NCBI GenBank assembly: GCA_023548195.1
Contig: JAJHZJ010000754.1
Coordinates: forward strand, 806,001-870,000
Length of the DNA stretch: 64,000 bases
Reading direction: 5' to 3'
From: Bettongia penicillata ogilbyi
Taxonomy: Eukaryota; Chordata; Mammalia; Diprotodontia; Potoroidae
The notes beneath the pieces are model-generated. The model worked only from the letters and a program-made list of their open reading frames with translations. It did no database searches and was not told the DNA's origin. Below are positions 11,296 to 22,424 of this stretch, one piece after another. The translations under genes and the position numbers were made by a program. Within the stretch, counting starts at the first letter, position 1. Every line of letters begins with the position of its first letter.

Positions 11296-11682
11296 TGTAG
11301 CAGATGGCCTGTGTCCCCACATAGCTTGGTGATGTGGTGAAGAAGAAAGACACGGGAGGCAGGAAAAGATAGACCAATTCCATTTATTGATTTGAGGGTC
11401 AAGGTATTTATAGACAGAAACTGTAAGCCCATGAGACATTATGCTCCTCTCCTGTCCTAGTGATGTGATCAGTCTTAATGTCTTAAAGACTGTTAGCCTA
11501 CAGGGCATCTATTTTACATATCCTTTGTTTTCTTTAGTTCTCTTGTTTGTCTCAGGGAGACAGACAGCAACATCTGTGGGGCATGGAGAGCCATTCCAGA
11601 TGATAATGAGCAGTTTCAAAGAACAATTTCCCCGAAGGTCCATCCTGAACTTGTCAACTGCACTCCATCCTGGCCCTCAACA
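11296..11682 (-). mobile_element. 3' LTR of the provirus, now inverted
   Basis: On the minus strand it starts TGTTGAGGGCC at 11,682 and ends ctgctaca at 11,296, followed by TCAAGG. It carries the same TATA-like box (tataaata, reverse at about 11,406-11,413) and AATAAA as the 5' LTR. A polypurine tract precedes it on the minus strand, so it is a 3' LTR. It has the opposite orientation to the 5' LTR at 4,940. Confidence 0.9.
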
Positions 11683-11702
11683 ATTCCCCCTTTCTTTTTT
11701 TG
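11683..11702 (-). other. ERV polypurine tract
   Basis: On the minus strand aaaaaaagaaagggggaat lies directly before the LTR start. This is the usual plus-strand primer site and shows that the LTR next to it is the 3' one. Confidence 0.8.
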
Positions 11703-12190
11703 TAACAGGAGATAAGGTACTTGAGTTTGAAGACCTTAATAGGATAGATAAGTATCAAAGTATCAATTGAAATCACAGATACAGGACGTTTGTGTTCCTT
11801 CTCTCATTAACATGACGTAACATAACAGTGCTCATAAACAGGGAAGAGGGGTGCCATTACTCATGGCCTCTTCTTGATGAATCCATGATGAACTATGACT
11901 ACTATTTCTTTTTCTATATTTCTAGACAAATTTATAAAAATTCCATATTTCACCAACCGTCCTTTGATAATTTATTCTATAATTTTGCTGATTTTTAAAG
12001 TGTAAATGCTCATACTGAAAATTTACCATTTGGTTCTTGAAAGCCAATTTGAGTTGGCTTCAGCAAACCCCTGCCCCTAATACACCAAAAGAGGGCAGAC
12101 ACTGATTTTGTCAAATTAAGTAAATGAAAAGAGGAAGAAGGAGGCCCAGAAAACCTTAAGATATTTTTATGTTCCTCTCTCAGAACAGGA
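11703..12190 (-). other. ERV internal tail and unassigned AT-rich sequence
   Basis: Bases 11,712-11,738 are the inverted copy of 11,090-11,116 from the end of the env remnant. The rest has no coding or repeat signature that I recognise. Confidence 0.4.
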
Positions 12191-13195
12191 CAAATCTAAA
12201 AGAAAGATAAACAAAATGGAAAGAAGTAAACTGAACAAACTATTGGAGGATTTAGAGATGAGAGACATGTCATCTCTCCAAATGGAACATTGAAGAACAT
12301 GCGTACTTTTCAGCATCATATAGCACTTTTACAAAACTGGGACACATACAAAGAAATAGTGAATAATTTTTTTTAAAAAAAGAAGAAATACTAGACATCC
12401 TTTCTAGATAATAATGCAACAAAATGATCATTAATGTGGGAAACATTAATAAAGGATATAAATCTAAATGGAGACTTGTGTTTGTCCTTGGTTGCCAAAG
12501 AAGACCATGCCATCAGAGAAATAATGACATGACTTGCACTTGACTTTGTTTTGAGTGAGGGAGGGCTGTTCAGGTCACCAGCCTCACTTCTCCTCCAGCG
12601 CCATCTGAATCCAGTGACCAGATAGTCATCAGGATGACTGGAGATGACCCAGGATGAGGCAATTGGGGTTAAGTGATTTGCCCAAGGTCACATAGGTAGT
12701 GAGTGTCAAGTGTCTGAGGTGAGATTTCAACTCCATTCCTCCTGACTCCTGCACTGGTCCTCTATCCACTGCACCACTTAGCTGCCCAAATGGAGGCTTA
12801 ATGGCATTCTCAATAACAAATGACTCAGTTAACAAAAACCAAAAACAATTTAAAATTATGAGAAAAAGAATAACAATGAAATCAGATACCCAAAGCTCTA
12901 GGAAATGGCTAAAATAACCTCAGATAAGGAAATATATTCAGAAGAAAAGTATCTTTTCCCCAACAAATAGGGAAAAAGGAGATTAATTCAGTATATAACT
13001 TTTAAACAATAAACAAACTCAAAATAAGTACAATAGAGGGCATCTTTAAAATCAGAGAATAAATAAAATGGAGAATAATAGAAAGAAAAAACAAAGCTAA
13101 AATCTATTTCTTCTAAGAGACTAAAAACAATCAACACAACTTTAGCTAACTTGATCAAAAGGAAGAGAAAGGAAAATCACATTACTAAATAATAA
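12191..13195 (+). mobile_element. Old L1 ORF2 fragment, interrupted by a SINE
   Basis: The two parts (12,191-12,465 and 12,800-13,195) have the A-rich character and broken motifs of the L1 endonuclease-to-RT linker region, including gaatactagacatcc-like and ataataatgcaacaaaatga text. It is highly decayed, and the assignment rests on similarity of style and order. Confidence 0.5.
12478..12787 (-). repeat. Composite marsupial-type SINE, near full length, with target duplication
   Basis: The plus strand reads gtgtttgtccttggttgcca at one end and actgcaccacttagctgccc at the other. The flanks carry 12-bp direct repeats AAATGGAGACTT (12,466-12,477) and AAATGGAGGCTT (12,788-12,799), one mismatch apart. 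The same family occurs at 53,866-53,896 plus 55,329-55,435 and at 57,475-57,665. Confidence 0.85.
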
Positions 13196-13204
13196 GGGGA
13201 AGGG

Positions 13205-13445
13205 GGAAAAGAGTAAGTATTTATACAATACCTACCACATTCCAGACACTGTTCTAACTTTACAATTTTTATCCCATTTGATCCTCCCCATAATCCTGGA
13301 AGGTAGGGGCTGTTATTATCTCCATTTTATAGATGACAAAACTGAGGTAAACAGAGGTTGCCCAAGGTTACATAAATAGTAAATATCTGAGGCCAAATTT
13401 GAATATAGTTCATCCTGGCTCCAGGTACCATATAGCCATCCCTGA
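13205..13445 (-). repeat. MIR-like SINE
   Basis: The antisense MIR signature is present: ccacattccagacactgttc, then atcctccccataatcctgga, then ccattttatagatgacaaaa, then gttgcccaaggtta. Confidence 0.75.
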
Positions 13446-13559
13446 TAAAAAGGATAAAGACAAAGTCAAAATCTAGCATTATCTCAATGGAGAAACACTA
13501 AAAGTTTTCCCAATAAATATATTCCCAACAAATAAAGGCAATTTTCCAGGGGAAGGAAG

Positions 13560-14275
13560 GTCCTAGCAGCATGGGTGAAGCAGAAAGCCTTCATATTGGA
13601 GGTGGTCCTTGAGCTGTGTCTTGAAGGAAACTAATGATTCTAAGGGAAACTGAGGAGGGTGTATATCCCAGGTAAGTGGAACCCAGTGCAAAGTCAAGTA
13701 AGATAGGATATGGAGTTTCATGTATGAGGAGCTGGAATTTATTGAGCTAAACCTTCTCATTCCTCTCAAACCATCTGTGGCTACCTCTCCCCTACCCTCT
13801 CAGCTAAGAACTTCGCCACATAGTTCACTAAAAAAATTGAGACCATTTGCCAAGAACTTCTTTTTCTCCCTTCCTCCTTATCTTACATCACAAAGGTGGC
13901 CCTTCTTGCTAAGGCAAACTCCAATATGTGCACAAATGATCCTGTTCTATCCCCTTTTCTCCAGAAGATTGTCCCCTCCATCATCCCTATTCTCACTTAT
14001 TTTCAATATCTTCCCTATCTACTGACTGCTTCCATATTGCCTACGAATATATTAATGTCTTTTCCATCCTCAGAAAACCCTTACTTTATTTGTCCATCCC
14101 AGCTAGTGATCAACCCACATCTCTCCTTTTGTAGCTAAACTCCTTGAGAAAGTTGTTTATAGCTGTTGCTTCTACTTTCCTTGGACTCTCTTTTTAACGC
14201 TATACAGACTGGCTTCTGACCTCATCATTCAGCTGAAAATGCTTTCTCCAAAGTTACCAGTGATCTTCTCCTTTT
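13560..14275. repeat. L2-related sequence
   Basis: Bases 13,560-13,745 resemble the reverse of an L2-type segment (ccttgagctgtgtcttgaag). From 13,745 pyrimidine-rich plus-strand sequence resembles the L2 region upstream of its 3' end, as also seen at 25,120-25,420 (aactccttgagaaagttgtt, then ccaaagttaccagtgatctt). The spurious ORFs here have no gene support. Confidence 0.5.
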
Positions 14276-14524
14276 TTAACTTTTATTGATGGTTTTGTTT
14301 TTACATCACCAACATTTAAAGAAAATTCCCACTTTTGAGAAGTGTCTTCTAACAAAATAAAAGTTAAGTAAAATAATAATTCTGTACCAGTTCAAATAAG
14401 TCTCTAACTTTTCCCATAAGGACTCCTTTGGCTGCATCCCCAAAATTTTGGAAGGTTATGTCATTGTTGTCATTATGTCTCATGTCTCTTACACTGGTGG
14501 AAGGCACCCTCAGATTTCACTGAG

Positions 14525-15660
14525 GATTTTTAAAAATTAAATTTATTTTCAGATTGACATTCCTCTGATCTCCTCCTCTGCCTTCTTCCCATTGAGAAAG
14601 CAAGAAAAACAAGGCAAAATCATTACAAGTATGCATACTCAAGTAAAAAAATTCTCACATTGGTCATGTAAAAAAAATATGTTTCAATCTGCCCACTGAT
14701 TTCATCATTCTTTTATCTAGCTATGGGTAGCATGTTTCATCATGAGTCCTCTGCACTGTGGTTTGGCTTTCTCCAGTTATTTAAATATATCTCTATTTGT
14801 GTAAATAGTGTTTTGTAATCATGTTTGTATACTTCCTGAGCAGGATTCTGGGTAAGTAAACTCCCACCTGTGGCTATTGTAAATAGAATTTCTCTCTATA
14901 GCTCTTCCTGCCAGATTTTGATGTAATATACCAAAGTGCTAATGATTTGTGTAGGTTTGTTTTATATCCTACAATTTTGTTGAAGTTGTTAATTGTTTCA
15001 ATTAATTTTTAAGCTGACTCTCTTAGGTTTTCTAAATACATTTTCATACTTCATCTGGAAAAGTGATAATTTTCTTTCCTCTTTGCCTATGCTTATTTCT
15101 TCAATTTCTTTTCTTGCTTATTGCTATAGCTAATAATTCTAGTACTATATTGAATAGTAATGATGAAAATAGACATCCTTGTTTTACCCCTGATCTTATT
15201 GAAAAGCCCTCTAACTTATTCCCATTACAGATAATGCTGGCTCTCCGTTTTAGATGGAGTCTACTTTTCGTATTAAGGAAAGCTCCATTTATTTCTATGC
15301 TTTCTAGCATTTATAACAAGAATGAATGTTGTATCTTATCAAAAGCTTTTTCTGTATCAACTATCATAATAATGTTTTTTTCTGTTTTTATTATTAATAT
15401 GGTGAATCATATTTGCAGTCTTTCTAATATTGAACCACCTCTTCATTCCTAGTATAAATCCAGCCTAATCATAGTGTATAATCTTTGTGATATCTTGCTA
15501 TGGTCTCCTTACTAATATTTTGCTTAAAATTATTTCATCACTATTCATTGGAGAAATTGATCTATAATTTCCTTTCTCTGTTTTGACTCCCTGGTTTGGG
15601 TACAAAGACCAAATTTGCATCATAGAAGGAACTTTATAGGATCCCTTTCTTTCCTATTTT
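14525..15660 (-). mobile_element. L1 fragments (ORF2 and 3' UTR-type), antisense
   Basis: On the minus strand 15,101-15,640 encodes L1 reverse transcriptase pieces: a SIRSGVKQGCLFSSLLFNIVL motif, with a YRSISPMNSDEIILSKI-like motif upstream at about 15,500-15,580. Bases 14,930-15,060 continue ORF2, and 14,525-14,925 looks like L1 3' UTR from another antisense copy. Frames are broken. Confidence 0.75.
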
Positions 15661-15679
15661 TTCAAATAGCTAATGTATT

Positions 15680-16395
15680 ATTATTTATAATAGCAGAAAT
15701 GCACATCAGGACAATTCTGGGACATTAACACAGTGAATTGGAAAATATGAGAAAAGATGAAAATGGTCAATGTTGGAGTCATCAAAGGATAGAGGTTTGC
15801 TCATAAACTGTTAGTGAGGCTGTGAATTGACCCAGCTATTCTGGAAAACAATTTGAAATTGCTGTAGAAAAGAGTATAAAACATTCATGCCCTTTGACCT
15901 AGAGGTCTTACAATGAGGGATAAATCCCAAGAAAGTCAAAGGTCATAAAATAAAAACGTTCTAAAAATGCTAAAAACCCTCATAGTCGTTCTTTTTATGT
16001 TAGCAAAAACTGGAAACAAAGGATCCTCACCAATTAAAGGACTCAACAAACTGGGATACATGAATGTGACAGAATATGACTTGCTATAAGAAATGACAAA
16101 TGTGAAGAATTCAGAGACACATACCAAGGTTTTTATGAATTGAAGAAAGTAGAACTAGGAAATCACATACACAATGACTATAACAGTATAAAGCAAGAGA
16201 ACCAAAAGAAAAAAGTAACTGAATGCTGGGTAATAAGAATGACTAAGCTAGAGTTTATAGAAGACCTGGGAAAATAAAGTCTCCCTCCTTCCAATTGCAG
16301 AATTCGGAGGCATTTTCTGTGTAGAATACTGCCCATACTGAAAGATATGATCAATATATTGGTTAATTTTGTTCAATTTTTTTTTAAATTTTTGT
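15680..16395 (+). mobile_element. L1 3' end (ORF2 C-terminus and 3' UTR)
   Basis: The typical text of the marsupial L1 end is present in order: agtgaggctgtgaattgacc, caacaaactgggatacatga, gacttgctataagaaatgac, then gaatgctgggtaataagaat. Confidence 0.75.
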
Positions 16396-16529
16396 TACAA
16401 AGCATGATTACAAAGTATGGAATATATTCATAAACAAATGTGATATAAAAACAAAATTAAAATAAGACAAAATTTTCTTAAAATAATTTGCTTCCAATGG
16501 AAAAATAATGAAACTTAAGTTGGATTCAG

Positions 16530-16790
16530 CAATGAAACTTTCAATAAGTATGAAGTACCTACTATGTGCAAGTCAGTGAGCTAGCCACTGTGGATAACAA
16601 AACAGAAATGAATATCCCTGAAAGAGCTTAAATTCTATTGGATAGTGGATCCCCCATGTATATACCAGTTTCTTTAGACAATTCTCTTTTTTTCTCTTTC
16701 TAGGAATATTTTTCCTTTTTGTGTCTTCAGAGTTTCATTCTTTTAAAAAAATTTCAATAGATTTTGGTTTCATTCATTTTTTAAAATAAT
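16530..16790 (+). other. Old repeat remnant with an MIR/L2-like segment
   Basis: agtatgaagtacctactatg and gatagtggatcccccatg resemble the head of the MIR/L2-like repeat that is clearer at 44,030-44,190. The rest is AT-rich and unassigned. Confidence 0.35.
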
Positions 16791-17420
16791 GTTTAATTTT
16801 CCCCACTTACATGTAAAATCAATTTTTAAACTTTTTTTTTTAGTTTTGAATTCCAAATTCTATCTTCCACCTCCCTGAGAGAGTAAGCAATTTGATATAA
16901 AGCTGTACTTGTGCGATCATGTAAAAAATTTCCTTATTAGTCATTTTGTGGTAGAAAACTCAAGGAAGAAATAAAGAAAAAAGAAAGGAAGGAAGGACAG
17001 ACAGAAGGAAGGAAAGAAGAAAGAAAGGAAGGGAGAAAAAAGGAAGGAAAAAGAAAAAGAAAGAAGGAAAGTGAAAAATAGTATGCTTCTGTCTGTATTT
17101 AGATGCTATTAATTCTTATTCTGGAGGTGGATAACATTTTTTATCATGAATCCTTTGGGATTGTCTTAGATCATTGTATTGCTGAGAATAGCAAAGTCAT
17201 TCACAGTAGTTCATCATGTAATATTGCTATTACTAGGTACAGTGTTCTGGTTCTGCTCACTTTACTCTGCATCAGTTCATGTAAGTCTTTCCAGGTTTTT
17301 CTGAAATCATCCTGCTCATCATTTCTTATAGCATAACAATATTCCATTACAATCATAGCCCACAACTTCCCCAATTGATGGGCATCCAGAATTTCATTCT
17401 TGAGAATTTTTTCTCCTTCT
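16790..17420 (-). mobile_element. L1 3' end, antisense, with a GGAA/GAAA simple repeat
   Basis: The plus strand shows the reversed L1 end: ttctggttctgctcacttta, then tccattacaatcatagcc, then ccccaattgatgggcatcca. A purine-rich simple repeat lies at 16,966-17,075. Confidence 0.75.
16966..17075 (+). repeat. GGAA/GAAA purine-rich simple repeat
   Basis: About 110 bases of almost pure purine, mostly gaaa, ggaa and aagg words, as an imperfect tetranucleotide repeat. Confidence 0.9.
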
Positions 17421-18028
17421 TAGGCTGACTTTTGCTGTGTGAGTTTTGGAATGTTAATACCATTGAGAAAGGCCTTAGGACATAGAACTCACAGAAAGTT
17501 TGTTCTTACAGTGATCTTAGAGGATAAAATGCCAGACCTTAGAACACATGACATCAGAGTTGAGAAGAGACCTCAAAATGTAAAATGTCAGGATTGGGTT
17601 AGGCCTTAGCAGGCAGAACATCAGAATCAAAAGGCCCAACTTCTTCACATTGCAGAAGAGAAAACAGGCACAGAGAGGTGAGTTTGCTCAAGGCCACTGA
17701 GTTTATCAGAGTGGTAATTGTTGGCATAAAGTAATTTTAGAGCTTGACATGTACTTTGGCCCCTTCTGGCAAGACATTTGAGCTGGCCTCTTGCTAAAGG
17801 TCATGCATGACCAGCAGCTCCTGGCTGGTGGAGGCATCCCCTCAGTGGGCTGTAATAGCTGCAGAAAAGACTGATCTCCCTCTCATTTGAGTGTGTTTTT
17901 TGAGCCTCAGGCAGTCTCTCCCTTGAACTTACAGCAAAGGTAGGGAGAATATTCTGCTCCATTCCCAGCCTCCCCTTAGCCCCTGGTACTAAAGGACACA
18001 ACAGCAAGAACATGCATATGTCTAAGTC
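17421..18028. other. Intergenic, mostly unassigned
   Basis: A weak MIR-like segment may lie at 17,600-17,720 (acaggcacagagaggtgag, caaggccactgag). Otherwise I see no gene and no repeat that I can name. Confidence 0.35.
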
Positions 18029-18235
18029 AAGTAAAAAAGTGGACAAGTGTTTATTAATAGCTGACTGTGTGCCAGGCACTGAACTAGATACTGGGGATAC
18101 AAAGAAAGGCTAATACAGTCACTGCTCTCAAGGTGTTTACATGCTAATCCAGGAACCAACATATAAATTATTTTATATCTACAGGAAAAACTGGAGATAA
18201 TCAACAGAGCAAAGACTTTAAGAAGAACAGGTAAA
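18029..18235 (+). repeat. L2/CR1-like 'tgtgccaggcactg' repeat
   Basis: The pattern gtgtttattaatagctgact, tgccaggcactgaactagat, then ctggggatacaaagaaaggc is shared with 44,030-44,190. It is interrupted by the LTR that starts at 18,240. Confidence 0.6.
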
Positions 18236-18239
18236 GGTT

Positions 18240-18824
18240 TGTTGGAAACACTCTTGACACTAATAAGTATCAAGGAAAATTTATTACAGCAGAGTTTAGA
18301 GGAATTGAATGCCTTTGGCCAAAAACAGGCTCAATTCCCTTAGGAAGGAAGAGCCCTGAATACAGAAGTGAGATGAGCTATATATTGTTAGTTCAAGACA
18401 GATCCTCTCACCAGGAGATGGATTGATCTGTTCTCCATTAGGTCACCATCTTCTCTACATGCCCATTACATAACCACCCTTGGTGTGATACCCCATCTCA
18501 AACATGCTTTAATATAGGACTTGTGATCGGAAAATGGAGGGATAATTGTATGTGGGTTGTCTCTGCTTATATACGTGAGGTTCAGTAAGCAAGCTCAGTG
18601 AAAAAAAGCTTTTTCCAGGTTATTCCCGGTCATATTCCCTGACTGGTTCAGGCCAGTTTCAGGCCTGGAACTTCTTATCAAAAATTTTGTGACTTTTCTG
18701 AAGGCTACTGTCTGTCTCCTGATTGGTTGAGTTCACCTGCAGTCAGCTTTCCTATTTTCTGACTTAATCTCAATGACTTCATCAACTAATAACTTCTGTG
18801 GAAACTTAACTTTTTGCTCTCACA
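18240..18824 (-). mobile_element. Solo LTR, second ERV family, 4-bp target duplication
   Basis: On the minus strand it runs from TGTGAGAGC (18,824) to TTCCAACA (18,240). It is flanked on the plus strand by GGTT at 18,236-18,239 and at 18,825-18,828. It contains a CCAAT-type box (caaccaatcagg), a TATA-like box (gtatataagc) and an AATAAA near the end (gtaataaattttcc). A 4-bp duplication and this layout fit a gammaretrovirus-like (class I) ERV. No internal sequence is next to it. Confidence 0.75.
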
Positions 18825-18828
18825 GGTT

Positions 18829-20520
18829 TCTACAGGAGAGAGAGACAGAGTTTTTTCAGCTCTCCTAGTTTACTGTAGCAGTAGCACTTCCTAGATGAGT
18901 CAGCAACTTCTTTGGCTTCCTGATGAGGAAAGTGAGGCCCAGCAAAGTTAAATTATTTGTCAAGGTCAAGTGTTAGAGACAGGATTTAGACATGGATCCT
19001 CTGACTCCCATATCACTATTTCTCCCCCAATATCAGGTTGTCTCTTTATGAGGCTTGGATTAGACTGCTACTAAATTCGGCTAAATTTCTTCCTCTGTAA
19101 AACAATGATAATAATTATTATGTAATGGAGATCTGTGAGAGCCTTACTTGAAACACACAAAAATATCCCTTGTCTAGTTTCAGCCTAAGTGATTATGTAG
19201 AAACTTGGGGCGAGCCTGTTTCTGGTTATTTGTAACTAAAAGGCCTATGTTGCAAGATGTTGAAAAGTCTTCTAATTGGTCTCAGAGTCAGAAGAAATAG
19301 TGACTCAGAAGTTGCTCAACTAGAACTGAAGGGGTTATACAAAAGGGGCTCCTTCTTGACCTCATTTTCACTGCAGCTACGAGTAGGCAGGACAACTTAA
19401 GAGTGTTTGGTGAGGGAGGGACAGTATCCTCATCTTTCAACCAGCTACCATAGCTGTGCATATGACTGCCTCTTTATCTTTGTGTTTATTCTTTCTGATC
19501 TTAAGCAAATGGAAATTGAAGATGTGTAGGTGATCCTGTGACTTGGGGACATTCAGGGGTCCCATTAGTAGTGGATGGCGATGGTAGCAGTAGATTCCTG
19601 TAATGATGGAGGCTGACAATAGTGGAAGTAGCCATAGTAGGAATAAAGAGATAGTGAACTGAGGAAAGACAGGCTCAGGCAATGAGACCCCTTAAGAAAT
19701 TCTGGGTTTGAACTCAGCAAAGGAACAGAGTCCAGCTAGGCTACCCAGCCAGTGGGGAAATTGGTGAGTACTACATGAAGAAAAAGATAGAGGTGGCCTG
19801 ATCTATAAGGGTTAGTCTTTGAAGCTTATATAGATATGCCTTGCCTGGTTCCAGTTCAATACTCCCTGGATTAAGAACTGAGAGGTTCCCGTTTGCTATG
19901 GAGCCCTCATCTCATGAATCTTGTGTGTATAAGAGGAGACTGCACATCAAGTTTGGGTGGAATGCTTGTACCAGATGTTCTTAATATATATTCTTGGCAA
20001 GTACATTTTGTAAAAGCTAATTAGCTGGCTGGCTGCTTGTTAATTGTGGGCACAACTCAGGGAGCTTAGGAGCAACAATGATAAAAAAATATATAGCTCC
20101 TCAGGGTTACCCCTAGAATCATGAGTGAGAGAGAACATGCAGTCTTCTGGGGACCTATGCAAGTAGGTGAAATTCCTTCTTGTGCTGCCTGCTTTATTGA
20201 ATTCTAGATTTAGAGTTAGGAGGGACCTCAGCCATTTAGAGTATGTATGGACTACACTCATGTAGTCAAATGGTATCAAACTCAAATAGAAAGGGAGCCC
20301 ACTAAACCATACATCAGGATCCCTGTGGGGCACATATTAACTTAGTTTTAAAATGTAATATTGCCAATTTTATTGTATTTTTACTTATTTTATTAAATAT
20401 CTTCCACTTGCATTTTAATCTGGTTTGGGTACACTCTAGGGTGTTGTGTCCCCATGCACTCACCCACCGTAAGGAGTTGTGTTTGACACCTCTGATATAA
20501 TCCAAACCTTTCATTTTATA
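18829..20520. other. Intergenic, mostly unassigned
   Basis: A weak MIR-like segment lies at 18,890-19,010. The rest (about 1.5 kb) has no recognisable gene or named repeat. The plus frame and minus frames at 19,437-20,541 are short and have no domain. Confidence 0.4.
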
Positions 20521-20542
20521 TCTGAGAGAAGCGAAGCCCAAG

Positions 20543-20705
20543 GAGGAAAACTGACTTGCCTAAAGAAACTGACATGCTGAAGGAAACTGACTTGCCTGAG
20601 GAAATTGACATGACTGAGGAAACTGACATGGCTGAGGAAACTGACTTGTCTGAGGAAACTGACATGGCTGAGGAAACTGACTTGCCTGAGGAAACAGACT
20701 TGCCC
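20543..20705 (+). repeat. 18-bp minisatellite, about nine units
   Basis: Units of the form gaggaaactgacttgcct and gaggaaactgacatggct follow each other with few changes, and the two types partly alternate. It grows out of a MIR-type segment, because the flanks (ctgagagaagcgaagcccaa on the left, ttgcccaaggtct on the right) are what an MIR core has on either side of gaggaaactga. The 18-bp period keeps frames open and creates spurious repetitive peptides on the minus strand. Confidence 0.95.
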
Positions 20706-20713
20706 AAGGTCTT

Positions 20714-20948
20714 GGGCAGCAAGGTGGCCCAGTAAGTGAATAGAATACTGGTGTTCAGGAAGACCTGAGCTCAAATTTAGTCTCAGTCACGTACTAGCTT
20801 TGTGACCCTGGGCAAGTCACTTCAGCCTATTTGCTTAGTTTCCTCATCTGTAAAATGAGCTGGAGAAGAAAGTGGCAAATATCTTTGCCAAGAAAACCCC
20901 AAATGGGGTCACAAAGAATCAGACACAACTGAAAATGACTAAGAACAG
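20714..20948 (+). repeat. tRNA-derived marsupial-type SINE, full length
   Basis: Starts gggcagcaaggtggcccagt, then agctttgtgaccctgggcaa, atctgtaaaatgagctggag, and the end ggtcacaaagaatcagacac. Confidence 0.9.
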
Positions 20949-21454
20949 GACCTCATAAATTGAAATAATAAAGCTGGGTTGTTGGTTGAGGAACATACTG
21001 GGTAAGTTTTTAAAACAGTATGCAAATATGAGCTGCTATTATTAGTCGAAGTACTCTACCCCAGTCTTATGTTAGGCTGGAACAGAACAAAAATGCTACT
21101 TATAACCAGCTTCCTGTTATTTTCTCCAGCTCCTCTATCAAGCAGCTGACTCAGAATTAAGGAGTTGCATTTTCAGGAGTCAGAGCATAGGGAGGATTGT
21201 GGAATAGATCCTTGAATCTCCAACAGTTTATTCTTTTACGTTATCTCTAGCTTTTGGCTTTGAAATACTTCTGAACATTGTGGGTGCTTTTTTATATTTC
21301 TTTGTTGTTCAAATCTAGCTCATTCAGCTTCTGAAAGAGGAAATAACAAATGTCTTTCCCAAGGTCTCTGGACCCTGAGATTTCTAATGAGTTTAAATGG
21401 GGAGAAGGTAATAGTAATAAAATCTGCTTTTGCTGTAACAACTTATATTTCTAG
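20949..21454. other. Intergenic, nothing recognised
   Basis: About 500 bases without a gene or a repeat that I can name. Confidence 0.4.
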
Positions 21455-21620
21455 AAACATATTGAAGCATGATTGTATCTGATCCTAATCACCTCTCTGA
21501 GGGGTAAGGGCTCTTGTTATCCCTATTTACAGGTCAGGAAATGGAGGTCCAGATCACACAGCTACTTGAACCTAGGTCCTCCTCACCTCTGGTCCAGCAT
21601 ATTTCCCACCCTGAAGCTCT
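21455..21620 (-). repeat. MIR-like SINE
   Basis: Antisense MIR text: gggctcttgttatccctatt, then acaggtcaggaaatggaggt, then cagatcacacagctac. Confidence 0.65.
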
Positions 21621-21907
21621 GTGATTGAAATCATGAATCTCTCCCTACTCTTGTTGCTCAGAATTTTTTGAAAAGCAGAGAGGAGGACCCTGCAGAGCAA
21701 ATTTCTTAATCCTTTCTCTGAGTTCTCTGAGAGATTTAGGGTATACTCTTCAGCCTTAATCCTGTCCCAAATCTACTACAAGTTTCTATTTGTGTAATGT
21801 CATCCAGTTATTTGCATTTTCGAGAAGAGGCAGTCAACCAGTGATTATGGCCACAAAGTAATCTTTGTTAGAGGGCACTAGAGTCAGTTTCTTGGAGACA
21901 CACCCAG

Positions 21908-22136
21908 ATGTTATTTTGGGGAGTCCATTTGGAGTTTTCTTGGCAAACTACTAGAGTAGTTTGCTATTTTCTTCTTTAGCCCAATTTTACAGATGAGGAT
22001 ACTGAAGCAGAGTTAAGTGACTTGCCCAGGGTCACACAGCTAGCAAGTGTCTGAGGCCAGATTTGACCTTAAGAAGGTGAGTCTTCCTGACTCCAGGCCC
22101 CTGCACTCTGTGCATTGTGAAGCCACCTAGCTGCCT
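21908..22136 (-). repeat. tRNA-derived marsupial-type SINE
   Basis: Plus-strand text ggagttttcttggcaaacta, then acttgcccagggtcacacag, then ccacctagctgcctca at the end. It abuts an MIR-like SINE. Confidence 0.85.
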
Positions 22137-22332
22137 CATTTGCTGCAATGTGCTAAGTATTTTACAAATATTTCATTTGATTCTCATAACAACCCTAGGA
22201 GATTATGATCCCCATTTTACAGATAAAACTGAGACAAACAGAAGTTAAATGACTTGCCCAAGGTTACACTGCTAATACATGAGTGAGGCCATGTTCTTCT
22301 GGCTCTATCCACTGCACTACCTAGCTGCCTTG
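22137..22332 (-). repeat. MIR-like SINE
   Basis: tgctaagtattttacaaata, then gattctcataacaaccctag, then ccattttacagataaaactg and actacctagctgcctt show the antisense pattern. Confidence 0.8.
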
Positions 22333-22424
22333 GTAAGTCACATCTCAGTCTTCTCTCTGGTGTTTCTAGAGCAGGTTTATTTGTCATTGGGAGGTGGTTC
22401 TTGGCAAGCAAGAATTGACATGCT

